NCBI GenBank assembly: GCA_964036665.1
Contig: OZ038527.1
Span: 8,153,835-8,217,834 of the forward strand
Origin: Gordius sp. MW1
Taxonomy: Eukaryota > Nematomorpha > Gordioida > Gordea > Gordiidae
Length of the DNA stretch: 64,000 nt
Reading direction: 5' to 3'
Every line of letters begins with the position of its first letter. Positions within the stretch are counted from its first letter, which is position 1. Under the pieces are notes generated by a model. It searched no databases and was not told the DNA's origin. It saw nothing but the letters and a program-made list of their open reading frames with translations. Positions 63,201 to 63,908 of this stretch are shown here, piece after piece. The position numbers and the translations under genes were made by a program.

Positions 63201-63908
63201 CAGCACGCATACGCATATTTTTATGTAAATCTGAAAAATACAATATTTTGCAAAAGTCCATTAGTAGTACAAATAAAGGTCGGTTATAATCGAGTTTAAA
63301 CTTATACTTGAGTTATAACTAGTAAGAAATGTTATATAAATTTAGATGGCTCTATGGAAGTAATTCTGCCCTTACGAAACGTTTTTGTGATGGAAGGCAA
63401 ATCCCTTCATTTGGAAACTCATATAAAGTCACCAGTCAACTCAATAATCTGCTGGTATTATATTCATATATATCTGATTAAATTTGTTGCTGCAATCACC
63501 AGCATAAGTAAAATGTTTTTTTCACCCGTTTTCCATAGTTTAAAATATGCATAATTGCATGGGCATAACCATGATTTAAATTAAAGAAATTTTTTAAAAT
63601 TCGAACCAAAATTATGTTGAATATCTGCAAATTTTTTATTGGGGGGAGGGGTGGGTGATCTGCTTGTCCCTCGTCCCTTAGCTACGTCTATGTACATTGC
63701 ACAAAATAAAAGCTAAACTTTCAATGTTTTCGAAGGTTTAAAGATTTGATCGAAATATGCCCATCATCAAAATACACTATATTTACCATGGACTCTCGTC
63801 ATATTTTGATCGTCCACAATTTCGATGAATATGATCAAGGAGAATACACCTGTGTATGTCGCTACCTCGAAGATAATATTTCTACCAGTGCTACGATTCT
63901 TTTGAGAG
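86..63908 (+). CDS. titin/twitchin-like giant sarcomeric protein, partial at both ends (106 exons)
   Basis: One gene spans the whole window. Spliced by hand, 106 exons give 6,654 codons without a stop: a PEVK-like segment, then 43 Fn3 and 19 Ig domains. Fn3 domains show the LxW, DGGxPI, GYxVExR and YxFRVxAxNxxGxSxP signatures; Ig domains show PxxxWxxxG and DxGxYxLxxxNxxG. Family knowledge: titin, projectin and twitchin lie in muscle sarcomeres and bind myosin filaments through Fn3/Ig arrays. Most domains start after a phase-1 intron. The N-terminus, the C-terminus and any kinase domain lie outside the window. Which titin-family member this is remains open; twitchin/projectin cores are strictly Fn3-Fn3-Ig, whereas this array mixes two- and three-Fn3 blocks. 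Individual domains are listed separately, with exon borders. Confidence 0.93.
493..1048 (+). CDS. PEVK-like exons 3-5
   Basis: Exons 493-570, 694-777 and 974-1048, each 25-28 codons with phase-1 borders and each ending in a K(V/I)P motif just before the donor. The acceptor of the middle exon is inferred from the reading frame (AAAAG before 694) and is the least certain of the three. The composition is Glu/Lys/Pro/Val, without hydrophobic core residues, so a disordered spring segment is likely. Because all exons are phase 1, any of them could be skipped without breaking the frame. Confidence 0.72.
1188..1377 (+). CDS. PEVK-like exons 6-7 (tandem copy of exons 1-2)
   Basis: Exons 1188-1256 and 1297-1377 have the same lengths (69 and 81 bases), phases and nearly the same peptide as exons 1 and 2, with a few substitutions. 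The intron between them and the upstream intron are also similar, so this is a genomic tandem duplication rather than convergent repetition. After this exon the next coding sequence is the first Fn3 domain; no Ig domain separates the spring from the array. Confidence 0.8.
1764..2155. repeat. possible old MITE rich in GATTCGAATC-type subterminal repeats
   Basis: Within the intron 1378-2242, the two ends of this stretch carry several short direct and inverted copies of GATTCGA/TCGAATC (near 1766-1860 and 2118-2155) around an AT-rich centre. This resembles subterminal repeats of hAT-like MITEs. I could not find clean terminal repeats or a target duplication, so the borders are approximate. Confidence 0.35.
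2243..2958 (+). CDS. Fn3 domain 1
   Basis: Exons 2243-2348 and 2762-2958; the internal intron is phase 2 and cuts after NGGSPI. Motifs: LTWKPP, YILEKR and [16 protein letters not shown]. First folded domain after the PEVK-like segment. The intron 2349-2761 holds nothing recognisable. Confidence 0.92.
3350..3988 (+). CDS. Fn3 domain 2
   Basis: Exons 3350-3522 and 3859-3988 with a phase-0 internal intron later in the fold. Motifs: [32 protein letters not shown]. The reading frame continues through a GGTACA at the DGG site, so the intron found there in domain 1 is absent here. Intron 3523-3858 is plain AT-rich sequence. Confidence 0.92.
4049..4724 (+). CDS. Ig domain 1
   Basis: Exons 4049-4203 and 4592-4724, phase-0 internal intron after the C-strand region. 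Motifs: PSVIWTKNG with the core Trp, and [17 protein letters not shown], typical of I-set muscle Ig domains. It closes the first Fn3-Fn3-Ig block. Intron 4204-4591 shows no feature. Confidence 0.92.
4812..7499 (+). CDS. Fn3 domain 3
   Basis: Three exons, 4812-4922, 7208-7306 and 7389-7499, all phase 1. Motifs: [27 protein letters not shown]. It is one of the few Fn3 domains cut into three pieces. Its first intron (4923-7207) is one of the longest in the window and contains an old transposon-like repeat. It is the first Fn3 of a three-Fn3 block. Confidence 0.9.
6183..7019. mobile_element. old DNA-transposon/MITE-like repeat with GGAGACCG ends
   Basis: The left end reads GGAGACCGGGGATAG and the right end is the imperfect inverted form (CTATTTTAGCCACGGTCTCC at 7000-7019). 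The interior, with TAGTGCTAGCCATTCC near 6510 and a stretch at 6780-6930, is clearly similar to 12780-13366 in another intron and the same right end recurs near 34849. It has no convincing coding capacity; the reading frame on the opposite strand inside it has no recognisable domain. I see no clear target duplication. Confidence 0.6.
7566..8009 (+). CDS. Fn3 domain 4
   Basis: Exons 7566-7670 and 7812-8009; phase-1 intron immediately before the GY of GYIIERQ. Motifs: [30 protein letters not shown]. Middle Fn3 of a three-Fn3 block. Confidence 0.92.
8186..8747 (+). CDS. Fn3 domain 5
   Basis: Exons 8186-8316 and 8579-8747; phase-0 internal intron. Motifs: [37 protein letters not shown]. Third Fn3 of its block, preceding Ig domain 2. 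Confidence 0.92.
8913..9194 (+). CDS. Ig domain 2
   Basis: A single exon. The PEISWFLNG motif carries the core Trp. The usual DxGxY of the F strand is replaced by SLEGSLKI followed by [10 protein letters not shown], so the F-strand Tyr is missing, although spacing is kept. Downstream intron 9195-9734 holds a copy of the GC-tract repeat. Confidence 0.9.
9542..9680. repeat. GC-tract MITE family, copy a (partial)
   Basis: This stretch contains GGCTGCCCCCCCTCTAAATC, an AT-rich centre, then CCTCCCTAAATCATTATTG, a run of Cs, and ATGCTGGCTACG. It matches copies at 12311-12483 and 35502-35661; the left terminal repeat is eroded. Confidence 0.7.
9735..10414 (+). CDS. Fn3 domain 6
   Basis: Exons 9735-9840 and 10212-10414, phase-2 intron after DGGSPIT. 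Motifs: [29 protein letters not shown]. Intron 9841-10211 has no recognisable element. First of a three-Fn3 block, but its intron is of the two-Fn3-block type. Confidence 0.92.
10617..11045 (+). CDS. Fn3 domain 7
   Basis: Exons 10617-10789 and 10919-11045, phase-0 internal intron. Motifs: [36 protein letters not shown]. Intron 11046-11332 is plain AT-rich. Confidence 0.92.
11333..11644 (+). CDS. Fn3 domain 8 (single exon)
   Basis: The whole domain lies in one exon. The B-strand Trp is replaced by Tyr (LQLSYPEPP) and the DGG turn reads LDGKFAAP; the rest is canonical ([25 protein letters not shown]). It is an extra, intronless third Fn3 in the block and may derive from a retro- or exon-duplicated copy; this is inference. 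Intron 11645-11967 shows nothing. Confidence 0.9.
11968..12261 (+). CDS. Ig domain 3
   Basis: A single exon with PDIKWKFNN (core Trp) and [17 protein letters not shown]. The Asp of the usual DxG motif is His. The following intron (12262-13497) carries two repeats, listed separately. Confidence 0.92.
12311..12483. repeat. GC-tract MITE family, copy b
   Basis: The left end ATGGGCAGAGCC and the right end GGCTACGCTCAT are imperfect inverted repeats. Between them lie GGCAGGGAGGGGCGGCTGCC, an AT-rich core and C-rich blocks shared with copies a, d and e. It has no coding capacity. Confidence 0.75.
12700..13366. repeat. second copy of the GGAGACCG-ended repeat
   Basis: It shares with 6183-7019 the segments TAGTGTTAGCCATTCCTCA (near 12970), the GAGTTGGCATAC region (near 13095) and the right end CTATTCTAGCCCCGGTCTCC (13347-13366). 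The left end is not clear and may lie between 12590 and 12700. The two copies are strongly diverged, which suggests an old family. Confidence 0.55.
13498..14590 (+). CDS. Fn3 domain 9
   Basis: Exons 13498-13682 and 14479-14590, phase-0 internal intron. Motifs: [36 protein letters not shown]. The intron 13683-14478 contains a 123-bp palindromic MITE; the remainder is unremarkable. Confidence 0.92.
13844..13966. mobile_element. short palindromic GC-tract MITE (copy c)
   Basis: The ends CATGGGCGTTG and CAACGCCCATG are perfect inverted repeats. Internal G and C runs face each other, so the element is a near-palindrome. It is flanked by CATGGCTC (13836-13843) and CATGGCTT (13967-13974), a target duplication with 7 of 8 bases matching. 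Confidence 0.8.
14865..15515 (+). CDS. Fn3 domain 10
   Basis: Exons 14865-15035 and 15381-15515, phase-1 internal intron. Motifs: [32 protein letters not shown]. The usual AxNxxG turn after the F strand is replaced by [10 protein letters not shown], an uncommon variant. No DGG turn. Intron 14591-14864 is plain; intron 15036-15380 carries a two-copy tandem repeat. Confidence 0.88.
15305..15356. repeat. two-copy 26-bp tandem repeat
   Basis: GGCATTGGTCTAGAATT followed by an AT-rich spacer occurs at 15305-15330 and again at 15331-15356 with one clear substitution (TTC to TTT). It lies 25 bases upstream of the acceptor of the second exon of Fn3 domain 10. Confidence 0.8.
15734..16012 (+). CDS. 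Ig domain 4
   Basis: A single exon with PKMTWKYNG and [17 protein letters not shown], a well-preserved I-set domain. Ends the two-Fn3 block of domains 9-10. Intron 16013-16310 shows nothing. Confidence 0.93.
16311..16816 (+). CDS. Fn3 domain 11
   Basis: Exons 16311-16503 and 16716-16816. The phase-2 intron lies unusually late, just before PGDYKFRV. Motifs: [36 protein letters not shown]. The next intron (16817-17798) carries a hAT element. Confidence 0.92.
17096..17681 (+). mobile_element. hAT-type transposon fragment with complete ends
   Basis: The terminal inverted repeats TAGAGATGCACCGATACC (left) and its perfect complement (right) bound a 586-bp element. An identical 8-bp target duplication, GTAGCAAT, lies at 17088-17095 and 17682-17689. 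Many subterminal copies of GTATCGGC/GCCGATAC follow each end. This combination is diagnostic for the hAT superfamily. It is too short for a full transposase, so it is an internal-deletion derivative. Confidence 0.93.
17410..17574 (+). pseudogene. BED-type zinc finger remnant of a hAT transposase
   Basis: A 54-codon open reading frame starts [11 protein letters not shown] and contains CELC, then [10 protein letters not shown], that is Cys-x2-Cys with His-x4-His, the BED finger pattern found at the N-terminus of hAT transposases. It ends at a stop shortly after the finger; the catalytic core is missing. It could encode a stand-alone finger that still binds element ends, but there is no evidence of expression. 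Confidence 0.8.
17799..18104 (+). CDS. Fn3 domain 12 (single exon)
   Basis: The whole domain is in one exon. Motifs: [31 protein letters not shown]. The DGG turn is replaced by DLRGGRVA. The downstream intron 18105-18811 contains nothing I can identify. Confidence 0.93.
18812..19093 (+). CDS. Ig domain 5
   Basis: A single exon with PELEWSFGT and [16 protein letters not shown]; canonical. Intron 19094-19408 is unremarkable. Confidence 0.93.
19409..19838 (+). CDS. Fn3 domain 13
   Basis: Exons 19409-19514 and 19648-19838, phase-2 intron after GGKPIL. Motifs: [29 protein letters not shown]. The same intron position and phase occur in Fn3 domains 1, 6, 18, 22 and 27. Intron 19839-20169 is AT-rich without features. 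Confidence 0.92.
20170..20708 (+). CDS. Fn3 domain 14
   Basis: Exons 20170-20342 and 20579-20708, phase-0 internal intron. Motifs: [29 protein letters not shown]. No DGG turn. Confidence 0.92.
20983..21270 (+). CDS. Ig domain 6
   Basis: A single exon with PTVDWYKGG and [17 protein letters not shown]. The flanking introns (20709-20982, 21271-21630) hold no recognisable element. Confidence 0.93.
21631..22711 (+). CDS. Fn3 domain 15
   Basis: Exons 21631-21738 and 22520-22711, phase-1 intron after DGGSDIF. Motifs: [28 protein letters not shown]. Its intron contains a CCCGAACCC-type repeat. First Fn3 of a three-Fn3 block. Confidence 0.92.
21925..22412. repeat. CCCGAACCC-rich repeat, probable MITE
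   Basis: Many imperfect copies of ACCCGAACCC/AACCCGACC occur at the left and similar motifs (CGACCCCAAAACATTTC, GGTCGGGTCACTCG) at the right. Short inverted ends ACGCCTACA (left) and TGTAGGCCT (right) are visible. Borders are approximate. A related subterminal repeat is at 56331-56533. Confidence 0.5.
22814..23188 (+). CDS. Fn3 domain 16
   Basis: Exons 22814-22918 and 22991-23188; the phase-1 intron is only 72 bases and sits just before GYNIEKR. Motifs: [23 protein letters not shown]. Middle Fn3 of its block. Confidence 0.92.
23371..23858 (+). CDS. Fn3 domain 17
   Basis: Exons 23371-23522 and 23696-23858, phase-0 intron. Motifs: [33 protein letters not shown]. The usual A before xN is replaced by IPEN, as in Fn3 domain 10. 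The DGG turn is replaced by a longer Pro-rich loop. Intron 23859-24498 shows no feature. Confidence 0.9.
24499..24783 (+). CDS. Ig domain 7
   Basis: A single exon with PKVTWFFED and [16 protein letters not shown]. The Asp-x-Gly turn is MGG. Canonical length. The donor GTCTTG is weak but gives the right phase. Confidence 0.91.
25018..25391 (+). CDS. Fn3 domain 18
   Basis: Exons 25018-25123 and 25195-25391, phase-2 intron of 71 bases after GGSDLL. Motifs: [29 protein letters not shown]. Confidence 0.92.
25530..26075 (+). CDS. Fn3 domain 19
   Basis: Exon 25530-25702 and the first part of exon 25950-26189, joined by a phase-0 intron. Motifs: [30 protein letters not shown]. The reading frame open across 25703-25949 is intron, because the domain resumes in another frame at 25950. 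The boundary with Ig domain 8 carries no intron. Confidence 0.9.
26076..26570 (+). CDS. Ig domain 8
   Basis: Second part of exon 25950-26189 plus the first part of exon 26388-26679, phase-0 intron. The C-strand Trp is replaced by Phe (PKVEFYRSG). The F-strand motif [15 protein letters not shown] is kept. Neither domain border has an intron, unlike the first 25 kb of the array. Confidence 0.88.
26571..27737 (+). CDS. Fn3 domain 20
   Basis: End of exon 26388-26679 plus the first part of exon 27550-27945, phase-1 intron before GYHVEYR. Motifs: [21 protein letters not shown]. The intron 26680-27549 (870 bp) shows no recognisable element. Confidence 0.9.
27738..27945 (+). CDS. Tyr/Pro/Asp/Met-rich interdomain linker
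   Basis: About 69 codons continue in frame beyond the end of Fn3 domain 20 in the same exon. The sequence has repeated Pro-Tyr, Asp-Met and Arg-Met pairs (for example [20 protein letters not shown] and an acidic YEDECEDW) and no Ig or Fn3 signature. No other domain border in the window has such a linker. The donor at 27946 (GTATGC) is preferred; 27958 (GTTACT) would also fit the phase and add four codons. Intron 27946-28332 is plain. Confidence 0.8.
28333..28790 (+). CDS. Fn3 domain 21
   Basis: Exons 28333-28494 and 28656-28790, phase-1 intron in mid domain. Motifs: [29 protein letters not shown]. The AxN turn is TET, a divergent version. Confidence 0.89.
28882..29254 (+). CDS. Ig domain 9
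   Basis: Exons 28882-28987 and 29082-29254. The phase-2 intron splits the Trp codon of RDIEW. The F-strand region is [18 protein letters not shown], where the usual Tyr is His. A divergent but recognisable I-set fold. Confidence 0.85.
29330..29744 (+). CDS. Fn3 domain 22
   Basis: Exons 29330-29435 and 29551-29744, phase-2 intron after DGGAEIT. Motifs: [30 protein letters not shown]. Confidence 0.92.
29835..30571 (+). CDS. Fn3 domain 23
   Basis: Exon 29835-29939 and the first part of exon 30381-30723, phase-1 intron after DGGLPIL. Motifs: [30 protein letters not shown]. The frame then runs straight into Ig domain 10. Intron 29940-30380 holds nothing recognisable apart from a short C run before the acceptor. 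Confidence 0.9.
30572..31322 (+). CDS. Ig domain 10
   Basis: End of exon 30381-30723 plus the start of exon 31178-31431, phase-2 intron inside an Arg codon. Motifs: VTITWLKDN and [17 protein letters not shown]; the F-strand Cys is present. Both borders lack introns. Intron 30724-31177 is plain. Confidence 0.87.
31323..32372 (+). CDS. Fn3 domain 24
   Basis: End of exon 31178-31431, exon 31803-31915 and the start of exon 32307-32493. Internal introns are phase 1 (before GYTVEYQD) and phase 0 (after KRYM). Motifs: [20 protein letters not shown]. The FRV of the F strand is VKI. Introns 31432-31802 and 31916-32306 hold nothing recognisable. Confidence 0.87.
32373..33124 (+). CDS. Fn3 domain 25
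   Basis: End of exon 32307-32493 plus exon 32927-33124, phase-1 intron before GYFVEQRE. Motifs: [26 protein letters not shown]. The turn [11 protein letters not shown] is longer than usual and the DGG turn is absent. Intron 32494-32926 is plain. Confidence 0.88.
33281..33691 (+). CDS. Fn3 domain 26
   Basis: Exons 33281-33444 and 33556-33691, phase-0 intron. Motifs: [30 protein letters not shown]. Third Fn3 of a block. Confidence 0.91.
33692..34944 (+). other. intron with a remnant of the GGAGACCG-ended repeat
   Basis: This 1.25-kb intron has no exon. The sequence ATAACTAGCCCTGGTCTCC at 34831-34849 matches the right end of the repeats at 6183-7019 and 12700-13366, and a GACTAGCCTCATCCC near 34547 may belong to the same remnant. 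The rest is AT-rich without visible structure. Confidence 0.5.
34945..36143 (+). CDS. Ig domain 11
   Basis: Exon 34945-35106 and the start of exon 36028-36250, phase-1 internal intron. Motifs: PEFRWFFNR and [17 protein letters not shown]. The acceptor CCAG at 36027 is inferred from the frame. The internal intron (35107-36027) contains a GC-tract MITE. Confidence 0.88.
35502..35661. repeat. GC-tract MITE family, copy d
   Basis: Left end ATGGGCGTA and right end TAGCTACGCCCTTG are inverted repeats with mismatches. The interior GGCAGGGAGGGGTGGCTGCC, the ATCATTTTGCCCCCCC block and the CTCTAGTTCCAA block match copies a and b. Confidence 0.72.
36144..36552 (+). CDS. Fn3 domain 27
   Basis: End of exon 36028-36250 plus exon 36359-36552, phase-2 intron after DGGRPL. 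Motifs: [29 protein letters not shown]. No intron separates it from Ig domain 11. Confidence 0.91.
36660..37054 (+). CDS. Fn3 domain 28
   Basis: Exons 36660-36832 and 36925-37054, phase-0 intron. Motifs: [38 protein letters not shown]. The next intron (37055-40236) contains a whole Helitron. Confidence 0.92.
37694..38116. mobile_element. foldback insertion within Helitron 1
   Basis: Compared with Helitron 2, Helitron 1 has an extra segment here. It is flanked by a 13-bp duplication, TTTATTAAAAGTA, at 37681-37693 and 38104-38116. The insert is a large inverted repeat: arms 37722-37880 and 37950-38108 are almost perfectly complementary over about 159 bases, with a 69-base loop. It would form a strong RNA or DNA hairpin. 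The superfamily is not recognised; a related single-arm copy is at 60245-60348. Confidence 0.85.
38150..38742 (+). pseudogene. Helitron Rep (HUH nuclease) fragment, Helitron 1
   Basis: The frame reads [13 protein letters not shown] and then hits a TAG stop at 38225-38227; AHAHIL is the HUH two-histidine motif. After the stop the frame continues as the Helitron-like N domain, with [20 protein letters not shown] and CTKCFLKDF. The coding sequence is broken and ends where the MITE is inserted. Confidence 0.85.
38743..38880 (-). repeat. GC-tract MITE copy e, nested in Helitron 1
   Basis: Reading the other strand gives the same order as copies a, b and d: GGCTTACCCTATAAATCC, AT-rich core, CCCCTCCCTAAATTATT, then ATGCAGGCTACGCC. 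It interrupts the Rep fragment, so it inserted after the Helitron or arrived with a deletion. Confidence 0.7.
39020..39290 (+). pseudogene. Helitron coding fragment between Rep and helicase, Helitron 1
   Basis: In the plus strand the sequence [14 protein letters not shown] is readable, the conserved segment that lies between the Rep and helicase parts in Helitron proteins. Frameshifts follow. The reading frame on the opposite strand at 39020-39280 is only its shadow. Confidence 0.65.
39400..39550 (+). pseudogene. PIF1-like helicase fragment with Walker A, Helitron 1
   Basis: The stretch around 39488-39540 reads [17 protein letters not shown], the Walker A (GGTGKT) of PIF1-family helicases. 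A run of Ts just before it shifts the frame. The middle of the helicase is missing, since the C-terminal part follows directly at 39610. Confidence 0.8.
39610..39879 (+). pseudogene. PIF1-like helicase C-terminal fragment, Helitron 1
   Basis: An open frame of 89 codons contains [16 protein letters not shown] and [16 protein letters not shown], the conserved C-terminal helicase motifs (the T-x-N-KAQGQT and SRV region) of Helitron helicases. It ends at a stop near the element's 3' region. It lacks the N-terminal helicase lobes. Confidence 0.85.
40237..40524 (+). CDS. Ig domain 12
   Basis: A single exon. PKAYLTFNG replaces the usual PxxxWxxxG, so the core Trp is lost. The rest is canonical ([17 protein letters not shown]). 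It sits only 67 bases after the end of Helitron 1 and begins the interval between the two Helitrons. Confidence 0.9.
40686..41996 (+). CDS. Fn3 domain 29
   Basis: Exons 40686-40793 and 41033-41147 and the start of exon 41933-42108. The internal introns are phase 1 (before GYTIEKY) and phase 2 (splitting the Arg of YRIKAKN). Motifs: [29 protein letters not shown]. The second intron, 41148-41932, holds a GC-tract fragment with a C22 run. Confidence 0.9.
41691..41770. repeat. GC-tract repeat fragment with a 22-C homopolymer
   Basis: The piece contains AGGGGCCAGGATTTTG, then a run of 22 Cs at 41733-41754, then TTAGCTATGCCACTG. It resembles the right end of the GC-tract MITE family, but the left half is missing. 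Confidence 0.6.
41997..45114 (+). CDS. Fn3 domain 30
   Basis: End of exon 41933-42108 plus exon 44911-45114, phase-1 intron before GYFVEQRS. Motifs: [29 protein letters not shown]. The donor (GTATTT) at 42109 lies five bases before the end of an inverted Helitron. The 2.8-kb intron is almost entirely this element. Confidence 0.91.
42420..42620 (-). pseudogene. PIF1-like helicase C-terminal remnant, Helitron 2
   Basis: The minus strand reads a decayed version of the Helitron 1 fragment ([12 protein letters not shown] and a frameshifted PCFSHGQL region). It is more degraded than the copy in Helitron 1. Confidence 0.7.
43398..44350 (-). pseudogene. Helitron Rep region, Helitron 2
   Basis: On the minus strand the pieces include AHAHILI followed by the same TAG stop as in Helitron 1, [14 protein letters not shown], and further on [22 protein letters not shown]... 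interrupted by frameshifts, then a [12 protein letters not shown] segment read beyond 43398. It is non-functional as written. Sharing the stop with Helitron 1 suggests a common defective ancestor. Confidence 0.82.
45170..45331. mobile_element. GC-tract MITE copy g with target duplication
   Basis: The ends ATGGGCGTAGCCAGG and CCTGGCTGCGCACAT are inverted repeats. G runs near the left and C runs near the right make it strongly palindromic. It is flanked by AGATATTA (45162-45169) and GGATATTA (45332-45339), a 7-of-8 target duplication. Confidence 0.8.
45601..45954 (+). CDS. Fn3 domain 31 (single exon, enlarged)
   Basis: One exon of 118 codons. Motifs: [38 protein letters not shown]. About 20 extra residues ([18 protein letters not shown]) sit between the C' strand and the W of LNWIPL. 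Donor TGT|GTAAGC keeps phase 1. Intron 45955-46506 shows nothing. Confidence 0.9.
46507..46803 (+). CDS. Ig domain 13
   Basis: A single exon with PQAKWFLDG. The D-E region is longer than usual ([12 protein letters not shown] insert). The F strand reads [17 protein letters not shown], so the DxGxY motif is absent. Introns 46804-47250 and 45955-46506 are plain. Confidence 0.87.
47251..47730 (+). CDS. Fn3 domain 32 (single exon with a long acidic insertion)
   Basis: One exon of 160 codons instead of about 100. The start ([21 protein letters not shown]) and the end ([16 protein letters not shown]) are ordinary Fn3. Between them about 60 extra residues occur: first acidic ([20 protein letters not shown]), then DLDDLEYP and a basic/Pro stretch ([10 protein letters not shown]). 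It probably forms a long loop between strands C' and F. The frame is open throughout. Confidence 0.9.
47731..49692 (+). other. long intron with a GCCCG-rich repeat
   Basis: This 1.96-kb intron has no exon. Between about 49000 and 49385 there are GCCCGAACCCGCCCC, CCCGCCCGGGCTCG and GGCCCAGCCCGGCCCG motifs that resemble subterminal repeats of the CCCGAACCC family. TCCTGGCTATGCGCC near 49418 resembles an end of the GC-tract MITE family. The remainder is AT-rich and unremarkable. Confidence 0.5.
49693..50048 (+). CDS. Fn3 domain 33
   Basis: First part of exon 49693-50169, without an internal intron. Motifs: [31 protein letters not shown]. About 20 extra residues ([20 protein letters not shown]) sit between the C strand and the W of GWVLL. 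Confidence 0.9.
50049..50397 (+). CDS. Ig domain 14
   Basis: End of exon 49693-50169 plus exon 50218-50397, joined by a 48-base phase-1 intron, the smallest in the window. The C-strand reads PKPTVKISKDG with Ile where Trp is expected. The F strand is canonical: [17 protein letters not shown]. Confidence 0.87.
50498..50898 (+). CDS. Fn3 domain 34
   Basis: Exon 50498-50599 and the first part of exon 50681-51001, phase-1 intron of 81 bases. Motifs: LEWRAP, (C)[23 protein letters not shown]. The G of GY becomes Cys across the splice and FRV becomes FAI. The DGG turn is absent. The 5' acceptor (TTAAG) is inferred from the frame. Confidence 0.86.
50899..51780 (+). CDS. Fn3 domain 35
   Basis: End of exon 50681-51001 plus exon 51502-51780, phase-1 intron before GYMIEKQM. 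Motifs: [22 protein letters not shown]. An acidic insertion with [12 protein letters not shown] occurs after the C strand. Intron 51002-51501 has no recognisable element. Confidence 0.88.
51781..52577 (+). other. intron without recognisable element
   Basis: Nothing but AT-rich sequence was seen here. A GTCAATTACTATTTTGCTCGCG block near 51935 and a similar ACTATTCGCGACGTTAATTG near 52008 hint at an old repeat, without clear ends. Confidence 0.4.
52578..52940 (+). CDS. Fn3 domain 36 (single exon)
   Basis: One exon of about 121 codons. Motifs: [36 protein letters not shown]. About 20 extra residues lie between the E and F strands. Two donors fit the phase, 52941 (GTGGAA) and 52953 (GTAATA); the second would add four codons. 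Confidence 0.87.
53197..54678. mobile_element. hAT-like element with GAACTAGTTC subterminal repeats
   Basis: The ends TAGAGCTGTTAA and TTAACAGCTCTA are inverted repeats. A perfect 8-bp target duplication GCCCTATC lies at 53189-53196 and 54679-54686. About 200 bases at each end are packed with GAACTAGTTCA and GAACTTGAAC copies. The centre is AT-rich and non-coding. The combination indicates a non-autonomous hAT element. Confidence 0.9.
53455..53580. repeat. CTCGTCTCGAGA-type repeat nested in the hAT-like element
   Basis: About 120 bases with repeated (T)CTCG(G)TCTCGA and inverted TCGAGAC/CTCGAC motifs, quite unlike the surrounding AT-rich sequence. It looks like the subterminal region of a different MITE, but only one end is visible. 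Confidence 0.5.
54764..55148 (+). CDS. Ig domain 15
   Basis: Exon 54764-54924 and the start of exon 55029-55188, phase-0 intron. Motifs: CSVEWKKDG and [17 protein letters not shown]. There is no intron between this and the next domain. Confidence 0.9.
55149..55588 (+). CDS. Fn3 domain 37
   Basis: End of exon 55029-55188, exon 55269-55411 and the start of exon 55478-55697. The introns are phase 1 and phase 0. Motifs: [22 protein letters not shown]. The A strand is short ([10 protein letters not shown]) and the DGG turn is NNDGTE. Both introns are under 90 bases. Confidence 0.86.
55589..56220 (+). CDS. Fn3 domain 38
   Basis: End of exon 55478-55697 plus exon 56005-56220, phase-1 intron before GYRVEQCD. 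Motifs: [30 protein letters not shown]. Intron 55698-56004 is plain. Confidence 0.91.
56331..56533. mobile_element. short MITE with CAGGGGTTTG ends and CCCGAACCC subrepeats
   Basis: The ends CAGGGGTTTG and CAAACCCCTG are perfect inverted repeats. Six-base direct repeats GTTTTA flank it (56325-56330 and 56534-56539). The interior is made of many CCCGAACCC copies, in the same orientation at both ends. It lies in intron 56221-56762. Confidence 0.75.
56763..57260 (+). CDS. Ig domain 16
   Basis: Exon 56763-56881 and the first part of exon 57087-57490, phase-0 intron. Motifs: PVAIWTKG with the Trp, and [17 protein letters not shown]. The following Fn3 begins in the same exon. Confidence 0.91.
57261..57851 (+). 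CDS. Fn3 domain 39
   Basis: End of exon 57087-57490 plus exon 57730-57851, phase-2 intron late in the fold. Motifs: [37 protein letters not shown]. An insertion of about 15 residues ([16 protein letters not shown]) precedes the W of PWLQ. Confidence 0.9.
58013..58657 (+). CDS. Fn3 domain 40
   Basis: Exon 58013-58210 and the first part of exon 58542-58760, phase-1 intron. Motifs: [33 protein letters not shown]. Intron 58211-58541 contains a C14 run at 58304-58317. There is no intron at the border to the next Fn3. Confidence 0.9.
58658..59309 (+). CDS. Fn3 domain 41
   Basis: End of exon 58542-58760 plus the first part of exon 59113-59428, phase-1 intron after DDGGDPSV. Motifs: [28 protein letters not shown]. 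The AxN turn is LSN. Intron 58761-59112 is plain. Confidence 0.89.
59310..59649 (+). CDS. Ig domain 17
   Basis: End of exon 59113-59428 plus exon 59474-59649. The 45-base phase-2 intron splits the core Trp codon (TKIKW-IKNG). F strand: [17 protein letters not shown]. No intron at its left border. Confidence 0.91.
59944..60999 (+). CDS. Ig domain 18 with a Ser/Gln/Asp-rich expanded middle
   Basis: Exons 59944-60201 and 60763-60999, phase 1. The start [16 protein letters not shown] and FDFQVFKNG mark strands A to C, with the core Trp replaced. The end [18 protein letters not shown] marks strands F and G. Between them lie about 80 residues of low-complexity sequence rich in Ser, Asp, Arg and Gln. 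It follows Ig domain 17 directly, the only Ig-Ig pair in the window. Intron 60202-60762 holds a short mobile element. Confidence 0.85.
60245..60348. mobile_element. short unclassified insertion with a 13-bp target duplication
   Basis: The 104-base insert is flanked by CACTGATTATTAA at 60232-60244 and 60349-60361. From 60260 on (TCAATCCGTTTATAT, GTATAAAATCGGTG, AGAGGGAAATGGAACGCGAT) it matches the arm of the foldback insertion in Helitron 1 (37709-37800). Both sites have 13-bp duplications, so both are real insertions of one family. Confidence 0.85.
61245..61745 (+). CDS. Fn3 domain 42
   Basis: Exons 61245-61417 and 61616-61745, phase-0 intron. Motifs: [36 protein letters not shown]. The acceptor GAAG at 61244 is inferred from the frame. 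The final donor GTTTGT is atypical but keeps phase 1. Intron 61746-62026 is plain. Confidence 0.89.
62027..62341 (+). CDS. Fn3 domain 43 (single exon)
   Basis: One exon. Motifs: [37 protein letters not shown]. The DGG turn is KGNGT. The next intron (62342-63345, 1.0 kb) has no recognisable element; the overlapping open frames there are not coding. Confidence 0.92.
63346..63908 (+). CDS. Ig domain 19
   Basis: Exons 63346-63454 and 63736-63908. The phase-2 intron splits the core Trp codon (SIICW-WFKD region). F strand: [15 protein letters not shown] with Cys. The final donor at 63909 (GTAAAC) keeps phase 1, so the gene continues beyond the window. The internal intron contains GGGGGGAGGGGTGGG...TTAGCTACG at 63641-63688, a fragment of the GC-tract MITE family. 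Confidence 0.88.

Noticed and set aside
63065-63289. overlapping open frames on both strands in the last long intron
   Set aside because: Neither encodes a recognisable domain and each would break the Fn3-Ig junction.
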